A stretch of DNA of 64,000 nucleotides from Gammaproteobacteria bacterium (GTDB taxonomy: Bacteria > Pseudomonadota > Gammaproteobacteria > Arenicellales > Poriferihabitantaceae), in contig JAHEGU010000005.1 in the NCBI GenBank assembly GCA_024644945.1, positions 56,440 through 120,439 of the forward strand. The letters are read 5' to 3'. The position numbers and the translations under genes are program-made. This document shows positions 32,684 to 43,094 of this stretch, piece by piece. The notes beneath the pieces were generated by a model. The model did no database searches and was not told where the DNA came from. It saw only the letters and a list, made by a program, of their open reading frames with translations. Numbering within the stretch: the stretch's first letter is position 1; every line of letters starts with the position of its first letter.

Positions 32684-33919
32684 CTAAAAACTGCCTTTAA
32701 ACCAACTCTTCATTCGCTCGAGCACTGCTTGAAAAGGGCTGGTATGTTGATTGATCTTAGCTATTTGCGACCGGTTCGCGTGTCCAAACTGAATTAAACC
32801 AACGCCGGTTGCATAGATTGGATTCTTAACCACCTCACTAAGAGAACCGTTGTAGTTGGGGATTCCCAATCGAACTGGCAGATGAAACACCTCTTCGGCC
32901 AGCTCCATCATCCCTTCCAAGCGGGAGCTACCACCAGTCATGACGACACCTGAACCGATCAGTTCCTCAAATCCACTGCGTCGCAGTTCCGCCTGTACCA
33001 ATATCAGCAGCTCCTCGATTCTTGGCTCAATAATTTCGGCCAGATTTTGGCGTGACAAAGTGCGTGGTGGCCGACCACCCATACTAGGGGTTTCGATCAT
33101 TTGTGCTTCGTCTACCAGCTGCACTAGTGTGCAGCCATACTTCTTCTTGAGTTCCTCAGCGGCCGGGGTCGGAGTGTGAAAAGCTACCGCGATGTCGTTA
33201 GTAACCTGGTCACCAGCGATAGGAATAACCGCAGTATGGCGAATAGCACCATCGCTGAAAATGGCAATGTCAGTCGTACCACCACCGATGTCGATCATGC
33301 AGACTCCAAGCTCCCTTTCATCCTCTGTGAGCACAGATTCACTGGAAGCAATTTGTTCCAGTATTATGTCGTCGACTTCGAGTCCGCATCGCCGGATACA
33401 TTTAACAATGTTCTGCGCGGCACTTACTGCACCGGTGATCATATGCACCTTGGCTTCCATCCTGACTCCGCACATTCCGACTGGTTCCCGTATACCGTCC
33501 TGTCCATCAATTATGAAATCCTGAGGCATTACATGAAGAATGCGCTGATCATTAGGAATCGCCATCGCTTTCGCTGCTTCGATAACCCGCTCGATATCGT
33601 TTCTGGTAACTTCTTCGTCCTTGATCGCTACTACTCCATGCGAGTTAAAGCTGTTGATATGTGCACCAGCAATGCCCGCAAATACTGAATAGATCTGACA
33701 CCCCGCCATTAGCTCGGCTTCCTCTACTGCCCGCTGAATCGACTGCACCGTAGATTCAATATTCGCCACCACCCCTTTACGCAGGCCTCTTGCCGGATGG
33801 TGACCGACCCCGATCACTTCAATTTCTCCATCAACGCTGATTTCTCCCACAATCGCCAGCACCTTTGATGTGCCGATATCGATTCCAACAATCAGGTTGC
33901 TGTTTGTTTTCTTTGACAT
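32684..33919 (-). CDS. ftsA: Cell division protein FtsA
   Basis: 411 residues from the ATG at 33919, 4 bases after the ftsQ stop. It is an actin-like ATPase: [18 protein letters not shown], the 1C domain following, [18 protein letters not shown] and [14 protein letters not shown]. The C-terminal MKSWFKGSF is the amphipathic membrane-binding helix. It tethers FtsZ to the membrane. The upstream open stretch overlaps ftsQ and is not used. Confidence 0.96.
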   Translation of the reverse strand: MSKKTNSNLIVGIDIGTSKVLAIVGEISVDGEIEVIGVGHHPARGLRKGVVANIESTVQSIQRAVEEAELMAGCQIYSVFAGIAGAHINSFNSHGVVAIKDEEVTRNDIERVIEAAKAMAIPNDQRILHVMPQDFIIDGQDGIREPVGMCGVRMEAKVHMITGAVSAAQNIVKCIRRCGLEVDDIILEQIASSESVLTEDERELGVCMIDIGGGTTDIAIFSDGAIRHTAVIPIAGDQVTNDIAVAFHTPTPAAEELKKKYGCTLVQLVDEAQMIETPSMGGRPPRTLSRQNLAEIIEPRIEELLILVQAELRRSGFEELIGSGVVMTGGSSRLEGMMELAEEVFHLPVRLGIPNYNGSLSEVVKNPIYATGVGLIQFGHANRSQIAKINQHTSPFQAVLERMKSWFKGSF

Positions 33920-33923
33920 CTTG

Positions 33924-34775
33924 TTATTCGGACTCTGTAAGTTTCTTTGTTTCCGGGGATTGTTTAATCCAATTAATGGCAAAGCCGTTGGGATATCGTA
34001 AATCGATGGATTTCATCCCAGGAAACTCAGCAATTAATTGTGTATTCAATGCGTTGATCAAGCGTTCGATTCTGGCAGTTGCATCACTATTGTCCACAAT
34101 CATGGTGACTTCGGCCGCATGTGTCGATTCGTTTGATGTCTCATCAAGCGCTATAGCATTTCGGTCCAACGCGAGTGCTGTGAGAGTAAGTGTTAGATAC
34201 CAAAGTTCTCGCTGGTCGAATTCGAGACGATCAAGAGACAGACCATGCGCGGCGAACATGCCGTGCCATTCCTGAAACGCGGCCCACACCATCTCTTGCA
34301 TCGATTCTGGGCCCGCTAAAATAGGTAGATTTCCGTCCCAAGGCTCACGCGAAACTAGATCGCCGTTGGAGTTCAACCACTCATCATCACCCCATTCTGC
34401 TATAGGTTGAATTTCGACTATCTCTACGATAAGCGTAGATGGCCATTGCCTGCGCACGGATGCATCGAACACCCAGGGCATGTCCCGGACACTTTGTTCT
34501 ATACCGTCCAGGCTGGCAGAGAAGTAATTCCCGTTTAACGACTTCTCCACTACTTGTTTTACCTGATCGCCATCGACATGATTAAATTGACCATGCACCT
34601 CGACTTCATCAATCCGAAATTTTTGTGGGTGATACAGTCGGTCGACAACAAATAAAATTATGATCCCTAGCAATACGGCAAAAGCCGTTGCAGCCACCCA
34701 ACCTGATCGGTAGTCAGAAGGGTTTTCAGTTCCCGCTTCCATCCTTAGGATGTTTTGAGTTGAGTCTCTACTCAT
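33924..34775 (-). CDS. ftsQ: Cell division protein FtsQ
   Basis: 283 residues: a cytoplasmic N terminus of about 28, one membrane segment (residues about 29-45, AATAFAVLLGIIILFVV), then a POTRA domain (KFRIDEVEVHGQFNHVDGDQ) and the FtsQ beta domain (VRRQWPSTLIVEIVEIQPIAEW). It recruits FtsB and FtsL. Its start overlaps the end of murB by 4 bases; ddlB, often located here, is absent. Confidence 0.94.
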   Translation of the reverse strand: MSRDSTQNILRMEAGTENPSDYRSGWVAATAFAVLLGIIILFVVDRLYHPQKFRIDEVEVHGQFNHVDGDQVKQVVEKSLNGNYFSASLDGIEQSVRDMPWVFDASVRRQWPSTLIVEIVEIQPIAEWGDDEWLNSNGDLVSREPWDGNLPILAGPESMQEMVWAAFQEWHGMFAAHGLSLDRLEFDQRELWYLTLTLTALALDRNAIALDETSNESTHAAEVTMIVDNSDATARIERLINALNTQLIAEFPGMKSIDLRYPNGFAINWIKQSPETKKLTESE

Positions 34776-35695
34776 AACCGCGCCCCCAGTATCCTGACTT
34801 CAGGTTCGAGGTTGACACCAATACGTGTCAAAGCCTGATCGCGTGCCAGATCGATAAGATTTTCAATATCTTCCGCGCTGGCTCTGCCATCGTTCACAAT
34901 AAAATTCGCATGGACTTCGGAGAATCGAGCACCTCCTATGGAGTGGCCTTTAAGCCCAAGTTGTTCAATAATCCTGGCTGCAAAATAGCCTTCTGGATTT
35001 TTAAAAACCGAGCCAGCGTTTGCTGTTTGAATAGGTTGACTCGCGCTTCTTTTGTCGAGTAGCGATTTGATACGCGCTTTTCCATTACCGTCTGATTTGG
35101 AACACGAGAGACGAAGCACCCCTGCGAGCAATGAATAGCCTTCTGGTAAAGATACTTGCCTGTAGCTGTAGTCAATCTGGCTTTGTCTTAATTCATGGCA
35201 GCATCCATCCCGATCTACACACTCTATGCTTTGGACCAGCGGCCAGGTTTCTCCCCCAAATGCACCGGCATTCATTGCCAGAGCGCCGCCGAAAGATCCC
35301 GGAACTCCTGCCATAAACTCAGCTCCAGTCAAATCATGCGCAGCTGCGGTGCGCGCGATTTTGGCACATGACACACCCGCCTCGGCATACAGCTGATTTT
35401 TATTGCGCAACTCCAGTTTAGACAGAGCCTTAGATGTTTTTATCACCAGGCCTGCAATTCCAGCGTCACGAACCAGCAAATTACTGCCAAGGCCCACCCA
35501 TACGATCGGCATCTTCTTAGGTACTCGCTGGATCAATTCCACTACATCCTGCCGGTCCGCTGGCACATAGAAAAATTGTGCGGGCCCACCGACGCGCCAA
35601 CTCGTGTGCTTTGCCATGGATTCGTCAAGACTAAGGGTTCCTCGCAATCCCTCTGTATTAAAAGGCATGCTGGATATGCACGTTGCTGCCATCAT
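34772..35695 (-). CDS. murB: UDP-N-acetylenolpyruvoylglucosamine reductase MurB
   Basis: 307 residues, type II-like compact MurB: HTSWRVGGPAQFFYVPADRQ, WVGLGSNLLVRDAG, GVPGSFGGALAMNAGAFGGE, and the catalytic Ser in NAGSVFKNPEGYFAARIIEQ. It reduces the enolpyruvyl group to make UDP-MurNAc. It overlaps murC and ftsQ by 4 bases each, suggesting tight translational coupling. Confidence 0.95.
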   Translation of the reverse strand: MMAATCISSMPFNTEGLRGTLSLDESMAKHTSWRVGGPAQFFYVPADRQDVVELIQRVPKKMPIVWVGLGSNLLVRDAGIAGLVIKTSKALSKLELRNKNQLYAEAGVSCAKIARTAAAHDLTGAEFMAGVPGSFGGALAMNAGAFGGETWPLVQSIECVDRDGCCHELRQSQIDYSYRQVSLPEGYSLLAGVLRLSCSKSDGNGKARIKSLLDKRSASQPIQTANAGSVFKNPEGYFAARIIEQLGLKGHSIGGARFSEVHANFIVNDGRASAEDIENLIDLARDQALTRIGVNLEPEVRILGARL

Positions 35696-37092
35696 GCTGC
35701 CGCCTCAGGACTCAGACCATTGACACACAAACTATTGGCAAATCGACCAATGTCGCCCGCGCCCAGTGTTAATAGAATATCGCCGGGTTTCAGGTAACCT
35801 GGTAGAAGTCTTTCCAGTTCATCCAGGGTTTCCACAAATACTGGATCATTACCGCGTTTACGAACAGCCTTGCACAAAGCTCTACCATCAGCGCCTGCAA
35901 TGGCTGGCTCTCCGGCCGAGTAAACTTCAGTGACAATCAAGTTTTCAATCTCAGACAGGACCTGGGCAAAGTCATCGAATAGATCTCGAGTCCGGCTGTA
36001 TCGATGAGGTTGAAAAATTGAAACAATGCGCCGCTGCGGCCAGCAGCCGTAAGCAGCTTTAAGAGTGGCCCTTAGCTCTCGTGGATGGTGTGCGTAGTCA
36101 TCAATCATCTCTACTTCACCCCCAGCGATCTTCAATATACCGAGGGTTTGAAAACGACGACCGATACCCTCAAATTCTGCCAACGCTTGTTTCACCGCTC
36201 CGAGATCAATTTCCAGTTTGCTTGCAATGGCAATCGCCGCCAAAGCATTCTGAACATTGTGCTCTCCCGGCATGGCAAGTTGGAACTCGCCCAGGCTAGC
36301 ACCCATTTGTTCGACCTCAAAATAGCTGTTTCTATCACGGTAACGAATATCCACAGCACGAAACTCTACCCCTTCACTTATCCCGTAACTAAGAAATGGC
36401 CGAGCTAGGTCCTCACTTACCAATCGAACCTCTGGATCATCAAAACACAATATTGCAAGACCATAGAATGGTAGGTTGTGTAAAAAAGCCAGGTAGGTCT
36501 TTCGAAGTTGCTCGAAATCACCACCATAGGTTTCCATATGGTCAGCGTCTATATTGGTGACTACTGCCAATTGAGGCTGAAGATGAAGAAACGAGGCGTC
36601 GCTTTCGTCGGCTTCCGCGACCAGGTACTCACCGCTTCCAAGTCGTGCATTACTTCTCGCACTATTGACTACCCCACCTACTACGAATGTCGGATCCCAT
36701 CCGGCAGCGGCAAGAACAGCGGCAACAAGGCTAGTAGTAGTGGTTTTGCCATGCGTGCCGGCGATAGCAATACCGCGTCGAAATCGCATTAATTCCCCAA
36801 GCATTTCAGCCCGCTGCACAACCGGGATCTTGTGTGCATACGCTTCAATAATTTCTACATTGTCAGCGTTAACCGCACTTGAGGTCACCACTGCTTCTGC
36901 ACCGGAAATATTCTCGGCTTGATGACCGATAAAGACTTTTGCCCCTGCTTTTTCTAATCTTTCCACAATTGGGTTTCGCACAAGGTCAGAACCAGAAACG
37001 GTGAAACCTTGCTCCAGTAACACCTCTGCAATGCCGCTCATTCCGATTCCACCTATGCCGACGAAATGAATATGCTTGACGAATTCACGCAT
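35692..37092 (-). CDS. murC: UDP-N-acetylmuramate--L-alanine ligase MurC
   Basis: 466 residues from the ATG at 37092, with GAGGGG set 8 bases upstream; the longer open frame overlaps murG. Motifs: HFVGIGGIGMSGIAEVL, the ATP loop AGTHGKTTTTSLVA, and DYAHHPRELRATLKAA. MurC adds L-Ala to UDP-MurNAc. The start overlaps the 3' end of murG by 8 bases. Confidence 0.96.
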   Translation of the reverse strand: MREFVKHIHFVGIGGIGMSGIAEVLLEQGFTVSGSDLVRNPIVERLEKAGAKVFIGHQAENISGAEAVVTSSAVNADNVEIIEAYAHKIPVVQRAEMLGELMRFRRGIAIAGTHGKTTTTSLVAAVLAAAGWDPTFVVGGVVNSARSNARLGSGEYLVAEADESDASFLHLQPQLAVVTNIDADHMETYGGDFEQLRKTYLAFLHNLPFYGLAILCFDDPEVRLVSEDLARPFLSYGISEGVEFRAVDIRYRDRNSYFEVEQMGASLGEFQLAMPGEHNVQNALAAIAIASKLEIDLGAVKQALAEFEGIGRRFQTLGILKIAGGEVEMIDDYAHHPRELRATLKAAYGCWPQRRIVSIFQPHRYSRTRDLFDDFAQVLSEIENLIVTEVYSAGEPAIAGADGRALCKAVRKRGNDPVFVETLDELERLLPGYLKPGDILLTLGAGDIGRFANSLCVNGLSPEAAA

Positions 37093-38155
37093 GAATGAAC
37101 CCCTCACAAATATCGGCAACGTCGTTTGCCGCATTTGGCCGCCCCAGGGCTCTCGCTTTATTGGCCATTTGAATTAGATCTTCCCGCTCAGCACTCAACT
37201 TAACAATCTGTTCGATCCATTCACCATTTACGAACTGAGCTTGATCGCAAGCAAAAGCGGCTCCAGCACTCACCAGATAGGCCGCATTGTGTGCTTGGTG
37301 ATCATTAACCGCGTACGGATACGGCACAAAAATCGCCACCACACCCGCTGCACATATCTCAGCAACGGTCATAGCTCCCGCACGACAAATCACAATATCT
37401 GACCAACTGTAAGCGGCGGCCATATCTTTGATAAATGAGTCGACTTGGGCCGGGATTTTGTTTTGCTGATAAGCGGCATTTACCGTCTCACAGTCATTCT
37501 CTCCACTCTGGTGCCACACTTTTAGTTCAGGCAATCTGGGATCAGTCAATAGTTTGGGCAGTTCTTGGTTAAACACTCTGGCACCCTGGCTACCACCTAC
37601 AACTAATAGTTGAAGCGGACTATTTCTACCCGCCAGTCGTTCCTGAGGAATGACGATTTGAGCAATTTCTTCACGCACTGGATTACCTACCCAGCGTACT
37701 TTTTTTATTCCGATAGATTTCGGAAAGCCGCTGAGAACCTGACTGGCAATTCGAGACAACCATCGATTGGTTAACCCTGCAACTGCGTTTTGTTCGTGCA
37801 GAACGAGCGGCTTTCCGAGCAATCCCGCGACCAGACCACCGGGACCTGAAACAAATCCTCCCATACCGAGCAATGCGTCGGGTTTCTGGCGACGAATTAT
37901 CCCAATTGCCTGGATACATGCATGCAACAGCATATATGGCATCACCAGCTTACGCCGCCATCCAGATTTACGCAGCCCTTTGATCTGGATGAACTCCAGA
38001 TCAAAGCCAGCAGCGGGAACCAACCTGGCCTCAAGCCCTTCGGCGTTCCCCATCCAGCTAATTTCAACACCGCGCTCGCGCAGCTTACTTGCCACAGCTA
38101 ACGCTGGCATCACATGCCCTCCTGTTCCGCCTGCCATCACCATTAACCGGCTCAT
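37085..38155 (-). CDS. murG: Undecaprenyl-PP-MurNAc-pentapeptide GlcNAc transferase MurG
   Basis: 356 residues from the ATG at 38155 (ATGA overlap with the ftsW stop; GGGAGG just upstream). GT28 fold: MVMAGGTGGHVMPALAVASK at the start, LHEQNAVAGLTNRWLS, VVGGSQGARVFNQELPKLL and CRAGAMTVAEICAAG. MurG adds GlcNAc to lipid I, making lipid II on the cytoplasmic face. Confidence 0.96.
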   Translation of the reverse strand: MSRLMVMAGGTGGHVMPALAVASKLRERGVEISWMGNAEGLEARLVPAAGFDLEFIQIKGLRKSGWRRKLVMPYMLLHACIQAIGIIRRQKPDALLGMGGFVSGPGGLVAGLLGKPLVLHEQNAVAGLTNRWLSRIASQVLSGFPKSIGIKKVRWVGNPVREEIAQIVIPQERLAGRNSPLQLLVVGGSQGARVFNQELPKLLTDPRLPELKVWHQSGENDCETVNAAYQQNKIPAQVDSFIKDMAAAYSWSDIVICRAGAMTVAEICAAGVVAIFVPYPYAVNDHQAHNAAYLVSAGAAFACDQAQFVNGEWIEQIVKLSAEREDLIQMANKARALGRPNAANDVADICEGFIHA

Positions 38156-39321
38156 CGGACCTCCCTCGGCATAGGGCGACATTGTCTATCTATACCTAGC
38201 AACATACCAATGGCGAGCATGCTTGTTAACATACTGCTACCACCATAGCTCATCAAGGGAAGAGTCAATCCTTTAGTAGGTAGCAGGCCGGTGTTAACTG
38301 AAATATGTATGATTGCCTGGAGACATAGAAGCAACCCAATACCCTGCGCAAGAAATCCTGCGAAACGATGCCCCTGATCCAGTGCTCTACTCGCAATCGC
38401 AAACGACCGCCATAGTAAAACACCAAATAGAATAAGAACGCTGAAAATACCGGTTGCACCAAGCTCTTCTCCAACAACCGCAATCAAAAAATCATTACCA
38501 GCGTGGGGTAGATAAAACAGTTTCTGAATGCTGCTACCTAAACCAATACCAAACCACTCACCACGGCCTATTGCAATCAGCGCTTGTGCTAGCTGAAATC
38601 CAGAACCAAAAGGATCCGCCCAAGGGTCACGATAACTGAGCAAACGCGCCACGCGATAGGGTTCCATCCACATCAATACAGTCATCAACCCGGCAGCAAC
38701 GCTTATGCTAACCAGAAAGTGCCAAAATCGCACGCCTGCCAGGAACATCATGCCAGCGACAGTGGTAATCAACACTGCAGTGGCTCCGAAATCCGGTTGC
38801 ATGAGCAGTAACAAACCAATCACACCTACGACCAGCCCAACGTTTATGATTCCCACCTTGAACAGGTGCAAATCTTCTTTCTTACGTGCAAGGTAATCTG
38901 CGAAATAGACTAGTGCGGCAATTTTCATCACCTCGGAAGGCTGCATACGAAAGCCCCCGATGTTGTACCAGCGCAGACTGCCATTAACTTCGACACCGAG
39001 CCCTGGAATAAACAACAGGATTAGCATTACAAGGCTAACAAGCAGAATTACTTTGCTGGAAATCTGAAGCCAGTCCAGGGGGATTCTCATGGCTCCGAGC
39101 AAGAGCAGAAAACCAAGCCCGATATGAACCAGATGCTTAGTAAGATGTTGAGTATTGAACGCGAGGGTAGTGCTGTCGGCGGCAATAGTAGCCGAGAACA
39201 CCATTATCAAACCAATTGAAAGCAACGAAACGATTGCCAGCACCAGGGCCACATCAAACCCCTCAGCGACCTGAAATCGACCGGCCTGGGATGCGCTATA
39301 CTGATGCCCTTTACTCTGCAT
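38152..39321 (-). CDS. ftsW: Peptidoglycan glycosyltransferase FtsW (SEDS family)
   Basis: 389 residues from the ATG at 39321, which overlaps the murD stop by 11 bases. About ten membrane segments; SEDS signatures are GVEVNGSLRWYNIGGFRMQP and GLLPTKGLTLPLMSYGGSSM. FtsW polymerises septal glycan with FtsI. Further upstream starts would lie inside murD. Confidence 0.95.
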   Translation of the reverse strand: MQSKGHQYSASQAGRFQVAEGFDVALVLAIVSLLSIGLIMVFSATIAADSTTLAFNTQHLTKHLVHIGLGFLLLLGAMRIPLDWLQISSKVILLVSLVMLILLFIPGLGVEVNGSLRWYNIGGFRMQPSEVMKIAALVYFADYLARKKEDLHLFKVGIINVGLVVGVIGLLLLMQPDFGATAVLITTVAGMMFLAGVRFWHFLVSISVAAGLMTVLMWMEPYRVARLLSYRDPWADPFGSGFQLAQALIAIGRGEWFGIGLGSSIQKLFYLPHAGNDFLIAVVGEELGATGIFSVLILFGVLLWRSFAIASRALDQGHRFAGFLAQGIGLLLCLQAIIHISVNTGLLPTKGLTLPLMSYGGSSMLTSMLAIGMLLGIDRQCRPMPREVR

Positions 39322-40639
39322 CGTGCCTCTCCTTAACCAATCTTCGGAATTCTTCGCCACGATGTTCGTAGCTCTTAAACATGTCAAAGCTGGCACAAGC
39401 TGGGGAAAATAAGACTGTGTCTCCCGCTTCAGATTGATCAGCAGCTAATTCAATTGCCTGCCGCAAAGATTCTGCAATTCTTGCCTTTTCGCCCACCTCA
39501 ATCGCTCCGGAAATTTTCAGTGCATCCTCACCGAGCAAAACGACCGCTTTGACTGATTTCGCCACCGCGTGTTTCAGGGGAAGAAAGTCAGCGCCCTTGC
39601 CTTGACCACCGGCGATAAGAATAACCGGCTTTTCTGCACCATTAATTGCCGCCAGTGTGGCGCCGACATTGGTCCCTTTTGAGTCGTTAACCCATTTGAC
39701 ACCATCCCAACTCCCAACAAGTTCGCAACGATGAGGTAATCCCTGATACTGCATCGCAGCTTCTATCATCGCAGTGGACAGTTCCAATCCCGCGCAATCA
39801 ATAAGTGCCATCGCGGCCAGCACATTGGAAATATTTTGCTTTCCCTGAAGGGACAAATCGGTGGTTGGCGCCAGCTTCTTCTGTCCTACTGCAAAATATT
39901 CTTCACCTTCGTCTTCAACAATACCGAACTGGCCGCTTGCACCCTGGTCAAGTCCAAAACTGATCCCTCCATTGGTCTTTTTATACTCTCTCACCAGCGC
40001 ATCATCACGATTAATAACACTGCAGCTCGCATGCGTGTATACGCGAAATTTGGTCGACGCATACTGCTGGAGGTTCGAATAGCGATCCATATGATCTTCG
40101 CTGACATTCAGAACCACAGCAGCGCAAGGTGACAGACTCACAGTCGTTTCAAGCTGAAAGCTTGATAGTTCAAGCACGTAAAAATCTGGGACCGGCAACT
40201 CCAATAAATCAAGGGCCGGCGTACCAATATTGCCGCCTACTAGGGCGGTGTATCCGGCGTTATTCAGCATTTTGCCGACCAGTGTGGTGACTGTAGATTT
40301 TCCATTGGATCCTGTAACACCAATGATTGGAGCCTTCGCCTCTCGGGCAAAGAGCTCAATATCTCCAATCGCGTGATCCGCAGCCACTACCAGTCCCGGA
40401 CTTGCAACTATCTCTCGATATCCCTCGAAATTATTGTTGGGCAGATTCGCAACAAATGGCACCTCAGGATAGGATGCATGCAATTGATTCAGAAAGGGTG
40501 GATTATCCCGGGTATCGGTAACGACCATGGCTTCCCCTCTGGCATACAGATAGCGAATCACCGACCATCCGGTCAAACCTAAGCCCACCACCAACACTGG
40601 CTTATGTGAGTTTTGAGTGTTTGTTGCCGCGGCCATCAT
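39311..40639 (-). CDS. murD: UDP-MurNAc-L-alanine--D-glutamate ligase MurD
   Basis: 442 residues: [22 protein letters not shown] loop [35 protein letters not shown], and [17 protein letters not shown]. It adds D-Glu to UDP-MurNAc-L-Ala. It overlaps mraY by 4 bases and ftsW by 11. Confidence 0.96.
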   Translation of the reverse strand: MMAAATNTQNSHKPVLVVGLGLTGWSVIRYLYARGEAMVVTDTRDNPPFLNQLHASYPEVPFVANLPNNNFEGYREIVASPGLVVAADHAIGDIELFAREAKAPIIGVTGSNGKSTVTTLVGKMLNNAGYTALVGGNIGTPALDLLELPVPDFYVLELSSFQLETTVSLSPCAAVVLNVSEDHMDRYSNLQQYASTKFRVYTHASCSVINRDDALVREYKKTNGGISFGLDQGASGQFGIVEDEGEEYFAVGQKKLAPTTDLSLQGKQNISNVLAAMALIDCAGLELSTAMIEAAMQYQGLPHRCELVGSWDGVKWVNDSKGTNVGATLAAINGAEKPVILIAGGQGKGADFLPLKHAVAKSVKAVVLLGEDALKISGAIEVGEKARIAESLRQAIELAADQSEAGDTVLFSPACASFDMFKSYEHRGEEFRRLVKERHDAE

Positions 40640-41718
40640 CTGATTTTCAATGTTGCAAGACCTACTAGAACCAGAATTAAGCTGATTATCCAGAACCGAA
40701 CAATCACCCTGGGTTCAGGCCAGCCTTTGAGCTCGAAATGGTGATGAAGCGGGGCCATGCGAAAGATTCGTCTTCCCACCAATTTATATGATGCGACCTG
40801 CAGAATCACCGACACGGTTTCCACTACGAAAATGCCCCCCATGACTATCAGCACGATTTCCTGACGCACTATTACAGCGACAACTCCGATGGCAGCACCC
40901 AGTGATAGCGCACCGATATCTCCCATGAATACTTGCGCGGGATAGGTGTTGAACCAGAGAAACCCAAGGCCAGCCCCGACTAATGCAGCGCAAAAGATAA
41001 GAACCTCACCTGCTCCAGAGACATACGGGATTGCGAGGTATTCGGAATAGATAGAGTTTCCAGTTACGTAGGCAAAAATACCCAGTGCACCCGCCACCAT
41101 GACTGTCGGCATAATAGCCAAGCCGTCCAAACCATCAGTTAGGTTAACAGCGTTACTTGTCCCCACAATGACGAACCAGGTCACAGCAATAAATCCAAGA
41201 CCCAGAGGGACCGCAATATCCTTAAATAATGGAACCAGCAATTCGGTTTCCGCAGGGGACTCTGCGGTATAAAAAAGAAACACAGAAGCAATCAGGCCCG
41301 CCAAGGACTGGCACATGAACTTATTTAAAGCACCCATTCCTCGGGGATTTTTGGAGATTAGCTTACGGTAGTCATCTATCCAACCAATAATGCCAAAGGA
41401 CACCGTTGTAAAAAGCGTTACCCATATAAATCGGTTCCGTAGATCAGCCCACAGTAGTGTTGCAACCACCACTGACATTAAAATTAGCAGTCCACCCATG
41501 GTAGGCGTGCCGACTTTGTCGAAATGTGTTGGTGGCCCATCTTCTCTAACAGTCTGACCGATCTGATACTCGCTTAATTTGCGGATCATGGCGGGGCCGA
41601 ATATGAAAAAAATTGTAATGGACGTCAGAACACCACAGATACCGCGTAGAGTCAGATATCGAAATACGTTGAAGAAACTGTAGTGTTGAGATAAATGTTC
41701 AAATAACCATGTCAGCAT
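40636..41718 (-). CDS. mraY: Phospho-MurNAc-pentapeptide transferase MraY
   Basis: 360 residues with about ten membrane segments. Motifs: [36 protein letters not shown], the [10 protein letters not shown] loop ([11 protein letters not shown]) and [15 protein letters not shown]. It makes lipid I on undecaprenyl phosphate. It overlaps murF by 7 bases. Confidence 0.97.
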   Translation of the reverse strand: MLTWLFEHLSQHYSFFNVFRYLTLRGICGVLTSITIFFIFGPAMIRKLSEYQIGQTVREDGPPTHFDKVGTPTMGGLLILMSVVVATLLWADLRNRFIWVTLFTTVSFGIIGWIDDYRKLISKNPRGMGALNKFMCQSLAGLIASVFLFYTAESPAETELLVPLFKDIAVPLGLGFIAVTWFVIVGTSNAVNLTDGLDGLAIMPTVMVAGALGIFAYVTGNSIYSEYLAIPYVSGAGEVLIFCAALVGAGLGFLWFNTYPAQVFMGDIGALSLGAAIGVVAVIVRQEIVLIVMGGIFVVETVSVILQVASYKLVGRRIFRMAPLHHHFELKGWPEPRVIVRFWIISLILVLVGLATLKIR

Positions 41719-43094
41719 AAGGCCTCCGAACTTTTTTTATCGTTTTGACTTCCGACCAGTAGCTCTACAACTCTTCCCATTCGTGAAGATTTCGACCCTT
41801 TCACAAGCAAAGTGACTCCTGGCTTGTCGTCCACTTTTACTGACTCAAGCAATGCATCAATATCATCGAAGCATTCTGCCTTTTCTCCATAACCGCGGAG
41901 CAGTCCCTTGATGTCCGAGTTACCTGAATCAGCGAGGACAATTAACCTATCGATACCTGCCGTTGCCGCAGCTTTGCCAACCTCTGCATGCAGAGCCTCG
42001 CCCTCAAGGCCAAGTTCAGCCATCGCCCCGAGCACAAGGATGCGCTTGCCCGAGTAGTTTGCGAGTACCTCGATAGCGGCTTTCGAAGAAGATGGGTTGG
42101 CGTTAAAACTATCGTCGATCAGTACAGCACCTGACTCAGTTTCTAATGCAAGTAGCCGCCCTGCTTTACCTTTGGCACTTTCGAGACCAGAAACAATCTC
42201 CTTCGGATCAATTCCTGCCGCGACGCAAGTTGCAGCAGCCGCAAGTGCATTCATAATATTGTGCTTGCCCGCAAGGGGCAGACTGATCCGCAAGGATAAT
42301 CCATCTATCTGCAAATCAAATTCGCTACAAGCAGGATTGATCTGCACATCTAATGCTGTAACCTGCGCCATGTTGTTGAGACCAAAGCTGATAACTTTTC
42401 GATTCCCCGCGCTCTGTTTCCAAAGGTCAAAGTAGCTGTCGTCAGCATTTAATACCACTACTCCCTCGGATCTAACACCACTAATAATTTCCGCCTTCGC
42501 TAATGCAACCTGGCGCACGCTCCCCAGTCCCTCAAGATGTGCGGCCGCGGCATTGTTGATCAGCGCTATGCTTGGAGCAGCAATACGACTCAGGTAGTCA
42601 ATCTCTCCGGCGTGGTTCATACCCATTTCAATAACGGCGTGAGTATGCTCGGGCCTAAGTTTGAGTAAGGTAAGCGGCACCCCCCACTGGTTGTTAAAAC
42701 TCTCCTTTGGCGAAAGGGGGTTGTGAGAAACAGAGAGGATATTCCTAATTAATCCAGTAACACTGGTCTTACCATTGCTGCCAGTTACTCCAAGCACCGG
42801 AATCTCGAACCTGGCGCGCCAGCTTTGCGCTAATTTGCCAAGGGCAATGGTCGTGTCCTCAACCATGAGCTGACTAATTTCCGCATCGTTGACGTGATCA
42901 ACAACTGCACCTACCGCGCCGCCTGTTAGCGCCGACTTCAGGTAATCATGCCCGTCAAAGTGTTCTCCCGGTATAGCGACAAATAGGTCTCCTGGAGCCA
43001 GCTCTCTAGAGTCCGTGCTGACACCTGTAAACCTGTGATCAGCACCGACTAATACCCCACTAGTAATTTCTGCGGCAGAAGATAAGTCCATCAC
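41712..43094 (-). CDS. murF: UDP-MurNAc-tripeptide--D-Ala-D-Ala ligase MurF
   Basis: 460 residues: [23 protein letters not shown] loop [32 protein letters not shown] and [18 protein letters not shown]. It adds D-Ala-D-Ala to the muramyl tripeptide. No D-Ala-D-Ala ligase gene is in this window, so the dipeptide must be made by an enzyme encoded elsewhere. It overlaps murE by 4 bases. Confidence 0.96.
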   Translation of the reverse strand: MMDLSSAAEITSGVLVGADHRFTGVSTDSRELAPGDLFVAIPGEHFDGHDYLKSALTGGAVGAVVDHVNDAEISQLMVEDTTIALGKLAQSWRARFEIPVLGVTGSNGKTSVTGLIRNILSVSHNPLSPKESFNNQWGVPLTLLKLRPEHTHAVIEMGMNHAGEIDYLSRIAAPSIALINNAAAAHLEGLGSVRQVALAKAEIISGVRSEGVVVLNADDSYFDLWKQSAGNRKVISFGLNNMAQVTALDVQINPACSEFDLQIDGLSLRISLPLAGKHNIMNALAAAATCVAAGIDPKEIVSGLESAKGKAGRLLALETESGAVLIDDSFNANPSSSKAAIEVLANYSGKRILVLGAMAELGLEGEALHAEVGKAAATAGIDRLIVLADSGNSDIKGLLRGYGEKAECFDDIDALLESVKVDDKPGVTLLVKGSKSSRMGRVVELLVGSQNDKKSSEALC